Assembly (NCBI RefSeq): GCF_010091925.1
Contig: NZ_WVID01000030.1
Span: 1 to 64,000, forward strand
Direction of reading: 5' to 3'
Origin: Nostoc sp. B(2019)
GTDB taxonomy: Bacteria > Cyanobacteriota > Cyanobacteriia > Cyanobacteriales > Nostocaceae
Length of the DNA stretch: 64,000 nt
The position numbers were made by a program, and so were the translations under genes. This document shows, piece by piece, positions 45,324-53,183 of the stretch (position 1 is its first letter; each line of letters begins with the position of its first letter). Under the pieces are notes generated by a model. It was given only the letters and a program-made list of their open reading frames with translations. It had not been told where the DNA came from and did not search any database.

Positions 45324-45523
45324 ATTTTTCTAATTTTATTAAATAGTTGATTTAAAAAACTGCCTTGTTAATAGAAATAAGACTTGTCAGCAAATCTTGA
45401 GATAATATCAGAATTTTAGTGTTTAAAAATTGAATGTAAAACCCAACCAAAATCCTCTAAAGTATTACTTTAATTAGGAAAATTTTTGGTAATAATATTA
45501 TGCTCTGTATTTCAATGAATTTC

Positions 45524-45568
45524 AAAAGGGTGAAGCAAAATTAGAATTAATGGTTATTTACTTCACCC
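45524..45568 (-). terminator. Attenuator hairpin between lasso precursor and cyclase
   Basis: On the minus strand GGGTGAAG (complement of 45561-45568) pairs with CTTCACCC (complement of 45528-45535) around a 25-nt AT-rich loop, followed by TTTT. Placed 88 bp after the precursor stop, it likely ends most transcripts, so that precursor is made in excess over enzymes. Confidence 0.6.
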
Positions 45569-45655
45569 GATTGCTGTACGAATAGCACTCACTCGCCTAA
45601 ATAGCTAAAGTCGAGAAAAAGATTAACAAATTGGCTGTGAGGTAGTTATTCTACT

Positions 45656-45802
45656 TTAGTACCCACCGCGATAGCGACGGCGGCGACGGCGGCGGTATTC
45701 CCGTCTCCATCCACGCCAGCCTAACGTTGCTTGAACAGCATCGCCTATCTCGATAATTTCAGGCTGAGAGTACTGTTTTTTTGGTGAATTTAGAGTTGTC
45801 AT
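45656..45802 (-). CDS. Lasso-peptide precursor with arginine-rich core
   Basis: A 48-residue precursor found by reading the strand directly. The leader, residues 1-27, carries the recognition motif YSQPEIIEIGDAVQAT: Tyr11, Pro14, Ile16, Gly20 and Thr26 match the lasso consensus YxxPxL-x3-G-x5-T, with Thr at -2 and Leu27 at -1. The core, residues 28-48, starts with the ring segment GWRGWRRE: Gly28 and Glu35 are spaced for an 8-residue macrolactam. The tail is YRRRRRRRYRGGY. Eleven of the 21 core residues are Arg and Glu35 is the only acid. A strong GGAGG lies 9-13 nt upstream. It is first in an operon with C, B1, B2 and D genes, which confirms its identity. Confidence 0.93.
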   Translation of the reverse strand: MTTLNSPKKQYSQPEIIEIGDAVQATLGWRGWRREYRRRRRRRYRGGY

Positions 45803-46434
45803 TTGAAAAACCTCCAAATGATTCAGTTGATAAGTAGGTTAAGGTAATCAAACCTTATCTGAACTACTCCACAAAACTAATACAAAGTCAGACGTATTTG
45901 GACATCGAAGTTTAATTCTTACTTCAACACCGGACGTTGGAGTCTTTTGCTTCATAGAACAGAAACAGTGCAACCAAATAGTGGCTCAAACTTTCATTAC
46001 ACGTACCATTGCTTAAATTAAAAACTGTAAAAAAAATAAACAAGATGTTAAGTGTATGAGTTAGAGCCAAGTAAAACAGCTGCCCATAATCAGATATTCT
46101 CGTCTAGTTGCGAACTTGATGAGCAGTTTCTATTTCTTATAACGAAGACTCAATGCAAAATATTCCAAACTAGCAAAAAAATTTGAGAGATATTTAACCA
46201 CATCATTTTAGTATCTAAGGCAAGTAATACGAGATTACTGAATCGGGTGCAACAATGTGAGTGCTCCTGCACGTACAAGTATTCTAAGGCTCAATACTTA
46301 GCTGAAATTTCACTTAGTAATAATTATTATATTTTATTTCATATTTTTAACTATTAATCTCTCCAAAGGTAGTTTAATTACCCGTTCTTTTGAATGGTTA
46401 AACCCTTACCAAATTTTATAACTCTTAGACACAT
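45803..46434 (-). promoter_or_regulatory. Divergent spacer with lasso operon leader
   Basis: 630 bp between the precursor and the small-RNA array, with no other gene. A 6-bp inverted repeat TAAGGT-AATCAA-ACCTTA lies at 45840-45857, 38-55 nt upstream of the precursor start, where it could be an operator or a leader hairpin. The operon promoter must be here, but no -35/-10 pair stands out. Confidence 0.4.
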
Positions 46435-46535
46435 CCTAGAGGAAGATGACCAAAAGTAAGAGTAGATATAAATTAATTCTGGTGTGTCGAATAACTGCTT
46501 TCTATGGAGGTTTAGCTCTCAGCTAAGCCTTTTTT
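46435..46535 (+). ncRNA. Small RNA unit 1 (NsiR1-like array)
   Basis: Box CCTAGAGGAAGATGAC at 46435, TATAAATTAAT (46467-46477) as a possible -10 area, then stem GGTTTAGCT/AGCTAAGCC (46509-46529, one G-U pair) and six T. The transcript probably begins about 20-30 nt after the box and ends in the U-run, giving an RNA of roughly 50-60 nt. Confidence 0.7.
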
Positions 46536-46588
46536 ATGGCTTATGTAACAGACTTCTGATTTACTAGCTTTGAAAGTATTTGCATATT

Positions 46589-46684
46589 CCCTAATGGGAG
46601 ATATATAAAAAATTAAAATAACTAATTGTGTTGATTGATTCTACTGCTATCTAGAGCTTGGTGATAAACCAAGCTTTTCTTTTT
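46589..46684 (+). ncRNA. Small RNA unit 2 (NsiR1-like array)
   Basis: Diverged box CCCTAATGGGAGATATATAA at 46589-46608; stem AGCTTGGT/ACCAAGCT (46655-46675) with loop GATAA and a T-rich tail interrupted by one C. A separate GC-rich inverted repeat (46705-46760) follows and explains the long gap to unit 3. Confidence 0.6.
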
Positions 46685-46856
46685 AAACAACTAACTTACA
46701 CAAACTAAGCCTGCGGCGACTAAAAGAGCTACGCTAAGCTTGAGGTGGCTTAGCTCGACTTTAGCATCGTAGTTACTTTAGTATATTGTTAGTCAACTCG
46801 TAATTAGTTTGACTCTTAAATATCTCCTTACCAGCCGATAAGATATTTGGAACCAC

Positions 46857-46956
46857 CCTATAGGTAGATGAACTAAAGTAGGAGAAAATCTAAATTATAT
46901 ATATATGGTAAACACTTGGTATATATGGGGGCGTGGCTAAAAGCCACGCCTTTTTT
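46857..46956 (+). ncRNA. Small RNA unit 3 (NsiR1-like array)
   Basis: Good box CCTATAGGTAGATGAACT at 46857-46874, TAAATT near 46891, then the strongest stem GGCGTGGCT/AGCCACGCC (46930-46950) and six T. Probable RNA contains CACTTGGTATATATGG, closely matching unit 7. Confidence 0.75.
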
Positions 46957-47064
46957 ATTAGCAATAATAAGCAAAATATATAATTAGAATGCTAATTCTA
47001 CAATCTCTGACTGCAACTTTCGATAATCGGGTAGTTAGCTATCAATTTGCAGAATATTTAAACA

Positions 47065-47158
47065 CCTACTAGAGGTAGATAAACTTTCAGAAAAAATAGA
47101 TGAGTTAGTATCAAAACATACTATATATAAAAACTTAGGTAAACCCTAAGCTTTTTTT
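47065..47158 (+). ncRNA. Small RNA unit 4 (NsiR1-like array)
   Basis: Box CCTACTAGAGGTAGATAAAC at 47065; stem CTTAGG/CCTAAG (47134-47150) followed by seven T. Stem bases differ from its neighbours but remain paired. Confidence 0.65.
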
Positions 47159-47218
47159 ATGGATAGACTGCCTAATTCAGGCGTTTACATACCATATAAA
47201 TATAGATATTTGTATCAT

Positions 47219-47319
47219 TCTATGGGTAGTAGAAATAACTATTTTGTCAAGTTAATATTCAGCCTGTTAATGCCTGAAAAACGTGTGTGCACCCTGGAAT
47301 AATACCCAGGGTCTTTTTT
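47219..47319 (+). ncRNA. Small RNA unit 5 (NsiR1-like array)
   Basis: Most diverged 5' box (TTCTATGGGTAGTAGAAATA at 47219); stem ACCCTGG/CCAGGGT (47291-47312) and six T. An inserted 33-nt hairpin at 47344-47376 (ACTTCTC-A-GAGAAGT core) separates it from unit 6. Confidence 0.6.
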
Positions 47320-47448
47320 ATTAGGTACATACCGTGAACAACAAGATTTGCAACTTCTCAGAGAAGTCGCAAATCTGAACTTTTTGATTTTGAACAATTA
47401 GATAAAATTGCTACAGGTTTCTACCAGCTTTTAGAATATTTGTATACA

Positions 47449-47550
47449 GCCTATAGGAAGATGATCTGTAAGTAGAGTGGAACTAAATTAATTTAGTACG
47501 TTGTTAAGCACAGCAATTATCGAGGTTTGGTTCACAGCCAAACCTTTTTT
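47449..47550 (+). ncRNA. Small RNA unit 6 (NsiR1-like array)
   Basis: Box CCTATAGGAAGATGATCT at 47449; TAAATTAATT near 47484; stem AGGTTTGG/CCAAACCT (47523-47545) and six T. Box nearly identical to unit 7. Confidence 0.75.
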
Positions 47551-47598
47551 ATATTCAACCAAGTGATTATATATCAGCTTTTAAAACATTTGGATACA

Positions 47599-47698
47599 GC
47601 CTATAGGAAGATGAACTAAAGTAATACTAGGTCTAAATTAATCATGGTGTAGTAAATGCTTGGTATATATAGAGGCTTGGTTTATCCAAGCCTTTTTT
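47599..47698 (+). ncRNA. Small RNA unit 7 (NsiR1-like array)
   Basis: Box CCTATAGGAAGATGAACT at 47599; TAAATTAAT near 47634 as possible -10; ATGCTTGGTATATATAG precedes stem AGGCTTGG/CCAAGCCT (47673-47693) and six T. This unit is the best representative of the array. Confidence 0.75.
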
Positions 47699-47746
47699 AT
47701 CACTTCCCAGGTAATTTATTGTCAGCCTTCAGGATTTTTGGAAACA

Positions 47747-47848
47747 ACCTATATACAGATTAATTGTCAGCTTAGGCCTAAATTCAGCTGTGATGTCTGC
47801 ATAAATAACCAGAATCTCTGGAGGCTAAGCGCTCAGATCAGCTTTTTT
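47747..47848 (+). ncRNA. Small RNA unit 8, degenerate (NsiR1-like array)
   Basis: Box CCTATATACAGATTAATT at 47747 keeps spacing but has drifted. The terminator region GGCTAAGCGCTCAGATCAGC plus six T (47823-47848) can form only a weak stem, so this copy may be decaying. Confidence 0.45.
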
Positions 47849-48174
47849 CTTTATGTATTGCCGTTTCTTTACTTACTAGCTATTTTTCATCATTTCTAGC
47901 TTGAGTGTTGCTATTCTCAGCATATATGTCTTACTCAACGGCTGGAAAGCTTATCAAGTTACTATAACTGTCCAACAGTAGTTAATACTCTTTACTCATG
48001 TATAGTGCGGTTACGTAGCTTCTACGACGTAGGTGAGCTTTGTTTGTGTAACTATAAGCAGAAAGATAAAACGATCGCTAGTCCAATATTCAGTTAGCAG
48101 CAAAAGGCGATCGCTCTCATCGTTTACTGCTAATTGCAAAATAAGAATTAAATTTATGCAATAATTGCATTTAA

Positions 48175-48280
48175 TGGATGCACTAAAGCCTTGTAGATGC
48201 CATTCTTGTTTATGGGAATAGATGTTGATGGTAATAGACCATACATAACCCCCAGTACTAACTGGGGGCTTTTTATTTAT
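48175..48280 (+). ncRNA. Candidate extra small RNA with strong terminator
   Basis: CCCCCAGT (48250-48257) and ACTGGGGG (48262-48269) form a perfect 8-bp stem with a 4-nt loop followed by CTTTTTATTT on the plus strand. No plus-strand gene precedes it, so it ends an unidentified transcript, possibly a short RNA starting near 48180. The rest of 47849-48524 holds only an AAAAGT hairpin module at 48295-48355. Confidence 0.45.
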
Positions 48281-48524
48281 CAAAAATCGGCGGTAAACTC
48301 CACGCCACAAGCGAAAAGTTTCCTAGGTTGGGAAACTTTTTAGCTAGAGAATGGAGTTTTTTATGATACTGCTATCAAGCGGATAAGGTGGCGATTGCTT
48401 ATGGATTACATTCAGTCTTAATGAGCGCGATCGCTTATATCTCTTGAGTAACCACAAACGAAGAACTTAAATCTGTAGCTGGTATACTTGAAAAAATACA
48501 AAAACTGTAAAAGTTTGAGAGTTA

Positions 48525-49493
48525 CTAACTTTCAATTAATGCTTTTTGCCAACGTTGCCAAAGTGTTTGAAGCACTCTCAGCAAATCTTGCAGCAAAAAA
48601 TACTCTGTGCCTCTCAATTGCTGGTACATACTTCTAGAGCAATAAATATATTCATATAAACTTAGTGAACTCTGCCACATAGAAAGTAAATGCTCCCAGA
48701 AGATTCTCCAATGTGGCAACATAATTTTGCCTTCATTTGATGAATCGAACCATACAGAATATGCATAGTAATCAGGCATCATACTTAATGAGTATTCTTG
48801 ATTTTTGTTAGCAAATAAAAAGTAATTATCAACGAACATACTCATTGATTGTTGCGGATGCTTTCTGGCAAAGAATAAATATTCAGGAATTTCATAAAAC
48901 CGACCCAACAGACCAAGTCTTAACAAAAAAATTCCATCTGTATGACCGTAACCGCCCATAGGCGGTATCATTTTGAGGGCGCTGGCACGGATTACTCCGA
49001 AAATTTGATAACATAAATGCTTATGTAGCAATTCGTGAAAACGCTCGTGTCTTTTTGGTGAATCCGTCTTCAGGTGAACATCGTAGTTTCGGATAAATTT
49101 CCCATATTCGTCAATAAAATATGCATAGGAGTGGCACAAGATGAAGTTAGAATCATGATCAAGCACCTCAACACACTTCATAATAAAATCTGGAGCATAT
49201 AAATCATCATAGGCTGCCCACTTAAAGTACTCGCCCGAAGACAATTCAAAGACACGATTGAAGTTAAGAGCACAACCCATATTCTTTTCATTGCGGTAGT
49301 AACTTATACGTTTGTCTTGGTCAACGTATGCTCTACAAATTTCCTCAGTATTGTCTGTAGATGCATTATCTGAAATAATTAGCTCGAAATCTTCAAAGGT
49401 TTGAGACAAAAGTGAATCTATGGTTTCTTTGATAAATTTTTCACCATTGTATACAGGTAATCCGATGCTTAATCGTGGCTGATTTTTACTCAT
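48525..49493 (-). CDS. GT2 family glycosyltransferase
   Basis: A 322-residue family-2 glycosyltransferase with GT-A fold: RLSIGLPVYNGEKFIKETI at the N-terminus, LIISDNASTDNTEEIC, and AAYDDLYAPDFI as the DxD-like metal motif. There is no membrane segment, so it acts in the cytoplasm on a nucleotide sugar and a glycan or metabolite acceptor. The C-terminal ~120 residues are aromatic-rich and not family-specific. ATG 49493 is preferred to an upstream TTG at 49511. It is near other tailoring genes but with a 208-bp gap to the monooxygenase upstream. Confidence 0.82.
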   Translation of the reverse strand: MSKNQPRLSIGLPVYNGEKFIKETIDSLLSQTFEDFELIISDNASTDNTEEICRAYVDQDKRISYYRNEKNMGCALNFNRVFELSSGEYFKWAAYDDLYAPDFIMKCVEVLDHDSNFILCHSYAYFIDEYGKFIRNYDVHLKTDSPKRHERFHELLHKHLCYQIFGVIRASALKMIPPMGGYGHTDGIFLLRLGLLGRFYEIPEYLFFARKHPQQSMSMFVDNYFLFANKNQEYSLSMMPDYYAYSVWFDSSNEGKIMLPHWRIFWEHLLSMWQSSLSLYEYIYCSRSMYQQLRGTEYFLLQDLLRVLQTLWQRWQKALIES

Positions 49494-49701
49494 AGGAAAT
49501 ATGTAAGTCAAGGCTCAAGAGTCAAGGGAAACGCAATGAAGTAATGTAGTGGATAGCTTTCACTTCAGCTTTATAGCCTAGGGCGATCGCAAAATCCTCA
49601 TTCAACTCAAAGATAGTGTTGTGCTTATTCCAGGCAGGATCATCTTGCAAGCAAATATGCAATGTCTATCGAACATTTAACTTTCTATATCGCACCGCTA
49701 C

Positions 49702-51042
49702 TTATAAACCCAATAACGGTTGAGTGTTCTGAATTCCTTGCAAGGGAGGAAGTGGGATGTTAATAAAGTTGGGATATGAGCTATCAACCTGGTAGGCTTT
49801 TTTAACAATCACGTTAAATAAGAGATTGGAGAGCTTTAATTCCTTAAAAATCTGATGGGGATCGCAGAGATGGTTTTTCGGTAGATGTTGTCCTGCTTCT
49901 TTGAGAACCAGACCCACAGGCACATTGATTTCATCCTGGAGTTTGAGATACTTAGTGAATACCGAACTATAAGCTGCAATAATCGATCCAACCCCACCTC
50001 GTGGTTGTCCCCAACCGATGTAATACAGTCCCTTATAATCGTCGAGAAACGAGCCTCCATAACATTTAACCACTGCTCCTTCAACACGTTGAAGTTCTGG
50101 GGGTAGAAACGGATACTTGACGTAGTAACCAGTTGCACAAACGATTAAGTCAAATGCTTCTCGACTACCATCAACAAATTCAACTTCCCAACCATCAAAC
50201 TGATGCACAGCAGGCTTGGGAGTAATTCGTCCATGTTTTATGTAGTAAGGCACTTCATTATTCAAAGTCGGATGCTTCTCGAAAACCTGATGATTGGGTT
50301 TGGATAGACCATAATTGTCGTGCGTCCCAAACGTCAGGCGGATGATTCCGTAAGCCATGAGCCGCTGAAACCATTCAGGCATCCACCATCTAAATAAATC
50401 AACAACGGGGACTCCAGCAAATGACTTTGGGATGAACCACACTGATTCGCGCATACTGAGAACCGACTTAGCTCCGACGCGAGCTGCTTCTGCTGCTACG
50501 TCACAGGCTGAGTTTCCTCCACCAATAACTAGAACTCGTTTACCACGAAGCTGATGAGAGCGTTTGTAATCTTTGGAATGGATAATTTCTCCCTTAAATT
50601 CTCCATTGAATTTGGGAAAACGTTTGCACCAATGATGACCGTTACACAATAACACCCCTTTGTAAATTCGCTGTTCTCCGTTGGCAAAAGTCACTTCCCA
50701 AAGATTATTTTCAACTGGTCGTACATAACTAACTATACAATTAAGTTCGATATGTCTGCGTAAGTCAAAATGATCGGTAAAAGCATTCAAGTAATCCCAC
50801 ATATTTTGAGCGCTGGGGAAATCTGGATAATTATCTGGCATTGGAAAATTGGCAAATTGGGTAATCTTTCGTGATGAAATTATGTGTGCGCTTTCGTAAA
50901 CGCCGTGATACCAATTTCCGCCGATATTGTCGCTGGCATCGACCTGATCGTAGGGAATATCAACAGCCTTGAGTGCCTGGGCCATACCCAATCCAACGAA
51001 ACCAGCCCCGATAATCAAATGTTTGTGAGTGGTATCAACCAT
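49702..51042 (-). CDS. Flavin-containing monooxygenase
   Basis: A 446-residue class-B flavoprotein monooxygenase. FAD site GAGFVGLGMA near the N-terminus, NADPH site GGGNSACDVA, and between them FKGEIIHSKDY, the FxGxxxHxxxY fingerprint of FMO/BVMO enzymes. FDLIVCATGY is the second FAD-associated ATG motif. It uses NADPH and O2 to oxidise N, S or carbonyl groups of small molecules. The ATG at 51042 is preferred; a GTG at 51078 would add 12 residues. Located beside a glycosyltransferase, it may be a tailoring enzyme for the right-hand cluster, but this is inference. Confidence 0.87.
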   Translation of the reverse strand: MVDTTHKHLIIGAGFVGLGMAQALKAVDIPYDQVDASDNIGGNWYHGVYESAHIISSRKITQFANFPMPDNYPDFPSAQNMWDYLNAFTDHFDLRRHIELNCIVSYVRPVENNLWEVTFANGEQRIYKGVLLCNGHHWCKRFPKFNGEFKGEIIHSKDYKRSHQLRGKRVLVIGGGNSACDVAAEAARVGAKSVLSMRESVWFIPKSFAGVPVVDLFRWWMPEWFQRLMAYGIIRLTFGTHDNYGLSKPNHQVFEKHPTLNNEVPYYIKHGRITPKPAVHQFDGWEVEFVDGSREAFDLIVCATGYYVKYPFLPPELQRVEGAVVKCYGGSFLDDYKGLYYIGWGQPRGGVGSIIAAYSSVFTKYLKLQDEINVPVGLVLKEAGQHLPKNHLCDPHQIFKELKLSNLLFNVIVKKAYQVDSSYPNFINIPLPPLQGIQNTQPLLGL

Positions 51043-51654
51043 TTTTTGAGTTCTACTGGAGCTACTCACTTTGATCACTTTTCATTAATCCAGTTAAGTC
51101 ATTTAGGGAAATATCGTTTAAGAAGATGGACACTGCTAGTCTAGATATAACCGTTTGACTATGTACTTAATGAGCGAATATTATCAGGCGCACACCACAA
51201 GAAGCAATAGAAATGCAACAACATCTATCTAGTAAAAAATTTATTGTTAAACTAGTATAATAAACAAGTAAAAATAATAAGCGACCAAATACGCTATCAC
51301 TGTCAATAATTTACTATCGTCTGTACATCAATTATTGCAAATAAGCTATTAATACTCTAGCTTTAAGTAGATATCTCGTGTCGGCTGTACTTGCGTTAGC
51401 GGAGCTTAACGTAGTTATCGCTGTTAATTAATCAAAAGAAGGCTTCTTGATGTGATATTGTTGCCCTGTTTGTATCCACAAGCAGACTTGCGTAACTATT
51501 CCAACTATTTGAATAAGGTTCCTAGCGCGTGGAAGGATCATAAACATAATTATGACTCCTAGCGGTCAGCAGAAAATGGCAACACTTTATAAACCAAGGT
51601 TGTATTTTAAAATAAAAGCTAAAATTATGATTTCACTCTACGCGATAAAAGAAT
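51043..51654. other. Divergent spacer, no gene seen
   Basis: About 610 bp between the monooxygenase and the GFA gene. It is AT-rich, with no stable hairpin with a T-run and no coding frame supported. Promoters for both genes should lie here. Confidence 0.4.
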
Positions 51655-52086
51655 ATGTCTAATGTAAGCATTGCAAAAGGTAGCTGCCTGTGTGGAGCAG
51701 TAAGTGTTTCCACAACCAGTATGAGTAATAAGGTGGGAGCGTGTCATTGTAGCATGTGTCGCAACTGGGGTGGAGGGCCTTTGTTAGTAGTTGAGTGTGA
51801 AAGTGATGTTAGCTTCTCTGGTGAAGAAAATATCGGGGTTTATCAATCTTCAGAATGGGCAGAGCGTGGATTCTGTAATAAGTGTGGTAGCCATCTATTT
51901 TACAAATTGAAACAAAATAACCAGTACTTCATGCCTGTTGGACTATTCAATAATTGTGAAAGTCTTGTTTTCGATCATCAGATCTTTATTGATGAAAAGC
52001 CCAAATATTACTGTTTTGCCAATGAAACCAAGAACCTGACAGCGGCAGAGGTATTTGCACAGTTTGCACCTCCATCAGAGCGGTAA
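51655..52086 (+). CDS. GFA-family zinc protein (glutathione-dependent formaldehyde-activating-like)
   Basis: A 143-residue GFA-domain protein: GSCLCGAVSVS, then CHCSMCRNWGGGP, then CNKCGSHLFYK. The seven Cys residues form the zinc sites of the CENP-V/GFA fold. Family members include S-(hydroxymethyl)glutathione synthase, but most are uncharacterised zinc proteins, and the enzymatic label is weak. It is a single gene on the plus strand, flanked on both sides by minus-strand genes. Confidence 0.85.
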   Translation: MSNVSIAKGSCLCGAVSVSTTSMSNKVGACHCSMCRNWGGGPLLVVECESDVSFSGEENIGVYQSSEWAERGFCNKCGSHLFYKLKQNNQYFMPVGLFNNCESLVFDHQIFIDEKPKYYCFANETKNLTAAEVFAQFAPPSER

Positions 52087-52310
52087 AAAGTAGAGTTACA
52101 ATGGCATGCTTAATAATTGCAGGGTCAAGAAACCACCCCAAACGGCTACCGTACTTCAAACACTGAAGAATATTACCAATCACCTTGTCCGGCTTTTGTT
52201 CTGGTGAGAGAATCTCAATTGTTCAATCTGGTGGCACTGAGGCAATAAAACTGAGTGGATCTTAACCTAGCATAGACACAGAGTGGTTTATCGTAGGGTA
52301 ACAGTATTAG

Positions 52311-53183
52311 TTACCCACGTTTACCAACCACAGGCTTGATCGTACTATCATCCATACGCTGTTGCTTTTCTACACGCATTCGGTTAAGTCTAGGTATATC
52401 AATCCACCGATAAATTACATCTATAAATGGTGAATACAATTGTCCAATTGCAAACAGTAACCTCGTAAAAAATTCTGTTATTAATTCTTTGTTAACAATT
52501 ATTTCTGCCTTATTCTGCTTAATAGCCCGGATTACAGCATTTGCTACATAAGTTGGTGTAGATATACCAGCTAAATGCGGTACAGTTAAGCCATTTTTAG
52601 CAGCTAACCCTACTTGAGATATATACCCTGGACAAATTACAGAAATCTCTACTCCAGTACCAACCAATTCCTGTCTCATAGCATCACTCCACATAATCAA
52701 ACCAGCTTTACTTGCAGAATAAATACTGCTGTAAGCAACTCCTTTTTTACCGCCTAGAGAAGCAATATTAACAATGTGTCCACTACGTTGCTCTAGCATA
52801 CTTGGCAAAAATAAACGTGATAATTCTATCGGAGAAAGTAGATTTATTTCCAACACTGACTGGATTTCATCTAGAGAATAATCAGGAAAGAATTGGCAAA
52901 CTTCTATACCAGCATTATTAATTAAGATATCAACTGGCCCGACTAATTGATGAATTAACTTTTTGAGAGTTGACAGTTTTCTTACATTCTTAATATCAAA
53001 AGGAATACTAATACTTTTGCCACCCAAAGCTGTAATTTCATCACATGTTATGTCTAGTCCTGCTTTCGAGCGGGAAACACAAACTACAGTTGCTTTTTCT
53101 ATTGCTAGAGCACGAGCAATATATACTCCTAAACCACGTGAAGCGCCGGTTAAAAGTACTGTTTTACCTGCTAAAGTCGTCAT
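52311..53183 (-). CDS. Short-chain dehydrogenase/reductase (SDR)
   Basis: A 290-residue classical SDR. NAD(P) motif TGASRGLG, NNAG (ILINNAGIE), catalytic Ser (VNIASLGG), and YSASK with active Tyr and Lys (SSIYSASKAGL). The extended C-terminus (FTRLLFAIGQLYSPFIDVIYRWI) is hydrophobic and may attach to membranes, as in fatty-acyl or polyketide-modifying SDRs. ATG 53183 has AAGGTG upstream; a GTG three codons earlier is less likely. Its neighbours suggest a role in a lipid or natural-product pathway. Confidence 0.85.
   Translation of the reverse strand: MTTLAGKTVLLTGASRGLGVYIARALAIEKATVVCVSRSKAGLDITCDEITALGGKSISIPFDIKNVRKLSTLKKLIHQLVGPVDILINNAGIEVCQFFPDYSLDEIQSVLEINLLSPIELSRLFLPSMLEQRSGHIVNIASLGGKKGVAYSSIYSASKAGLIMWSDAMRQELVGTGVEISVICPGYISQVGLAAKNGLTVPHLAGISTPTYVANAVIRAIKQNKAEIIVNKELITEFFTRLLFAIGQLYSPFIDVIYRWIDIPRLNRMRVEKQQRMDDSTIKPVVGKRG

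Larger units (their letters stand above)
46412..47848 (+). repeat. Tandem array of eight diverged small-RNA units
   Basis: Eight copies of a ~75-bp conserved block (consensus CCTATAGGTAGATGAACT and flanks, preceded by an ATTTGGA-type stretch) occur at box starts 46435, 46589, 46857, 47065, 47219, 47449, 47599 and 47747. Each is followed 65-76 nt later by a terminator hairpin. The basic period is ~150 bp; larger gaps carry inserted hairpins. Confidence 0.88.

Noticed and set aside
46412-47848. Additional lasso precursors in the array region
   Set aside because: No second frame with a YxxP leader and Thr(-2)-Gly pattern was found there; the repeats carry terminators in the opposite direction.
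48011-48310. 99-codon minus-strand frame
   Set aside because: It reads through a strong plus-strand terminator hairpin and has no recognisable domain or ribosome site.
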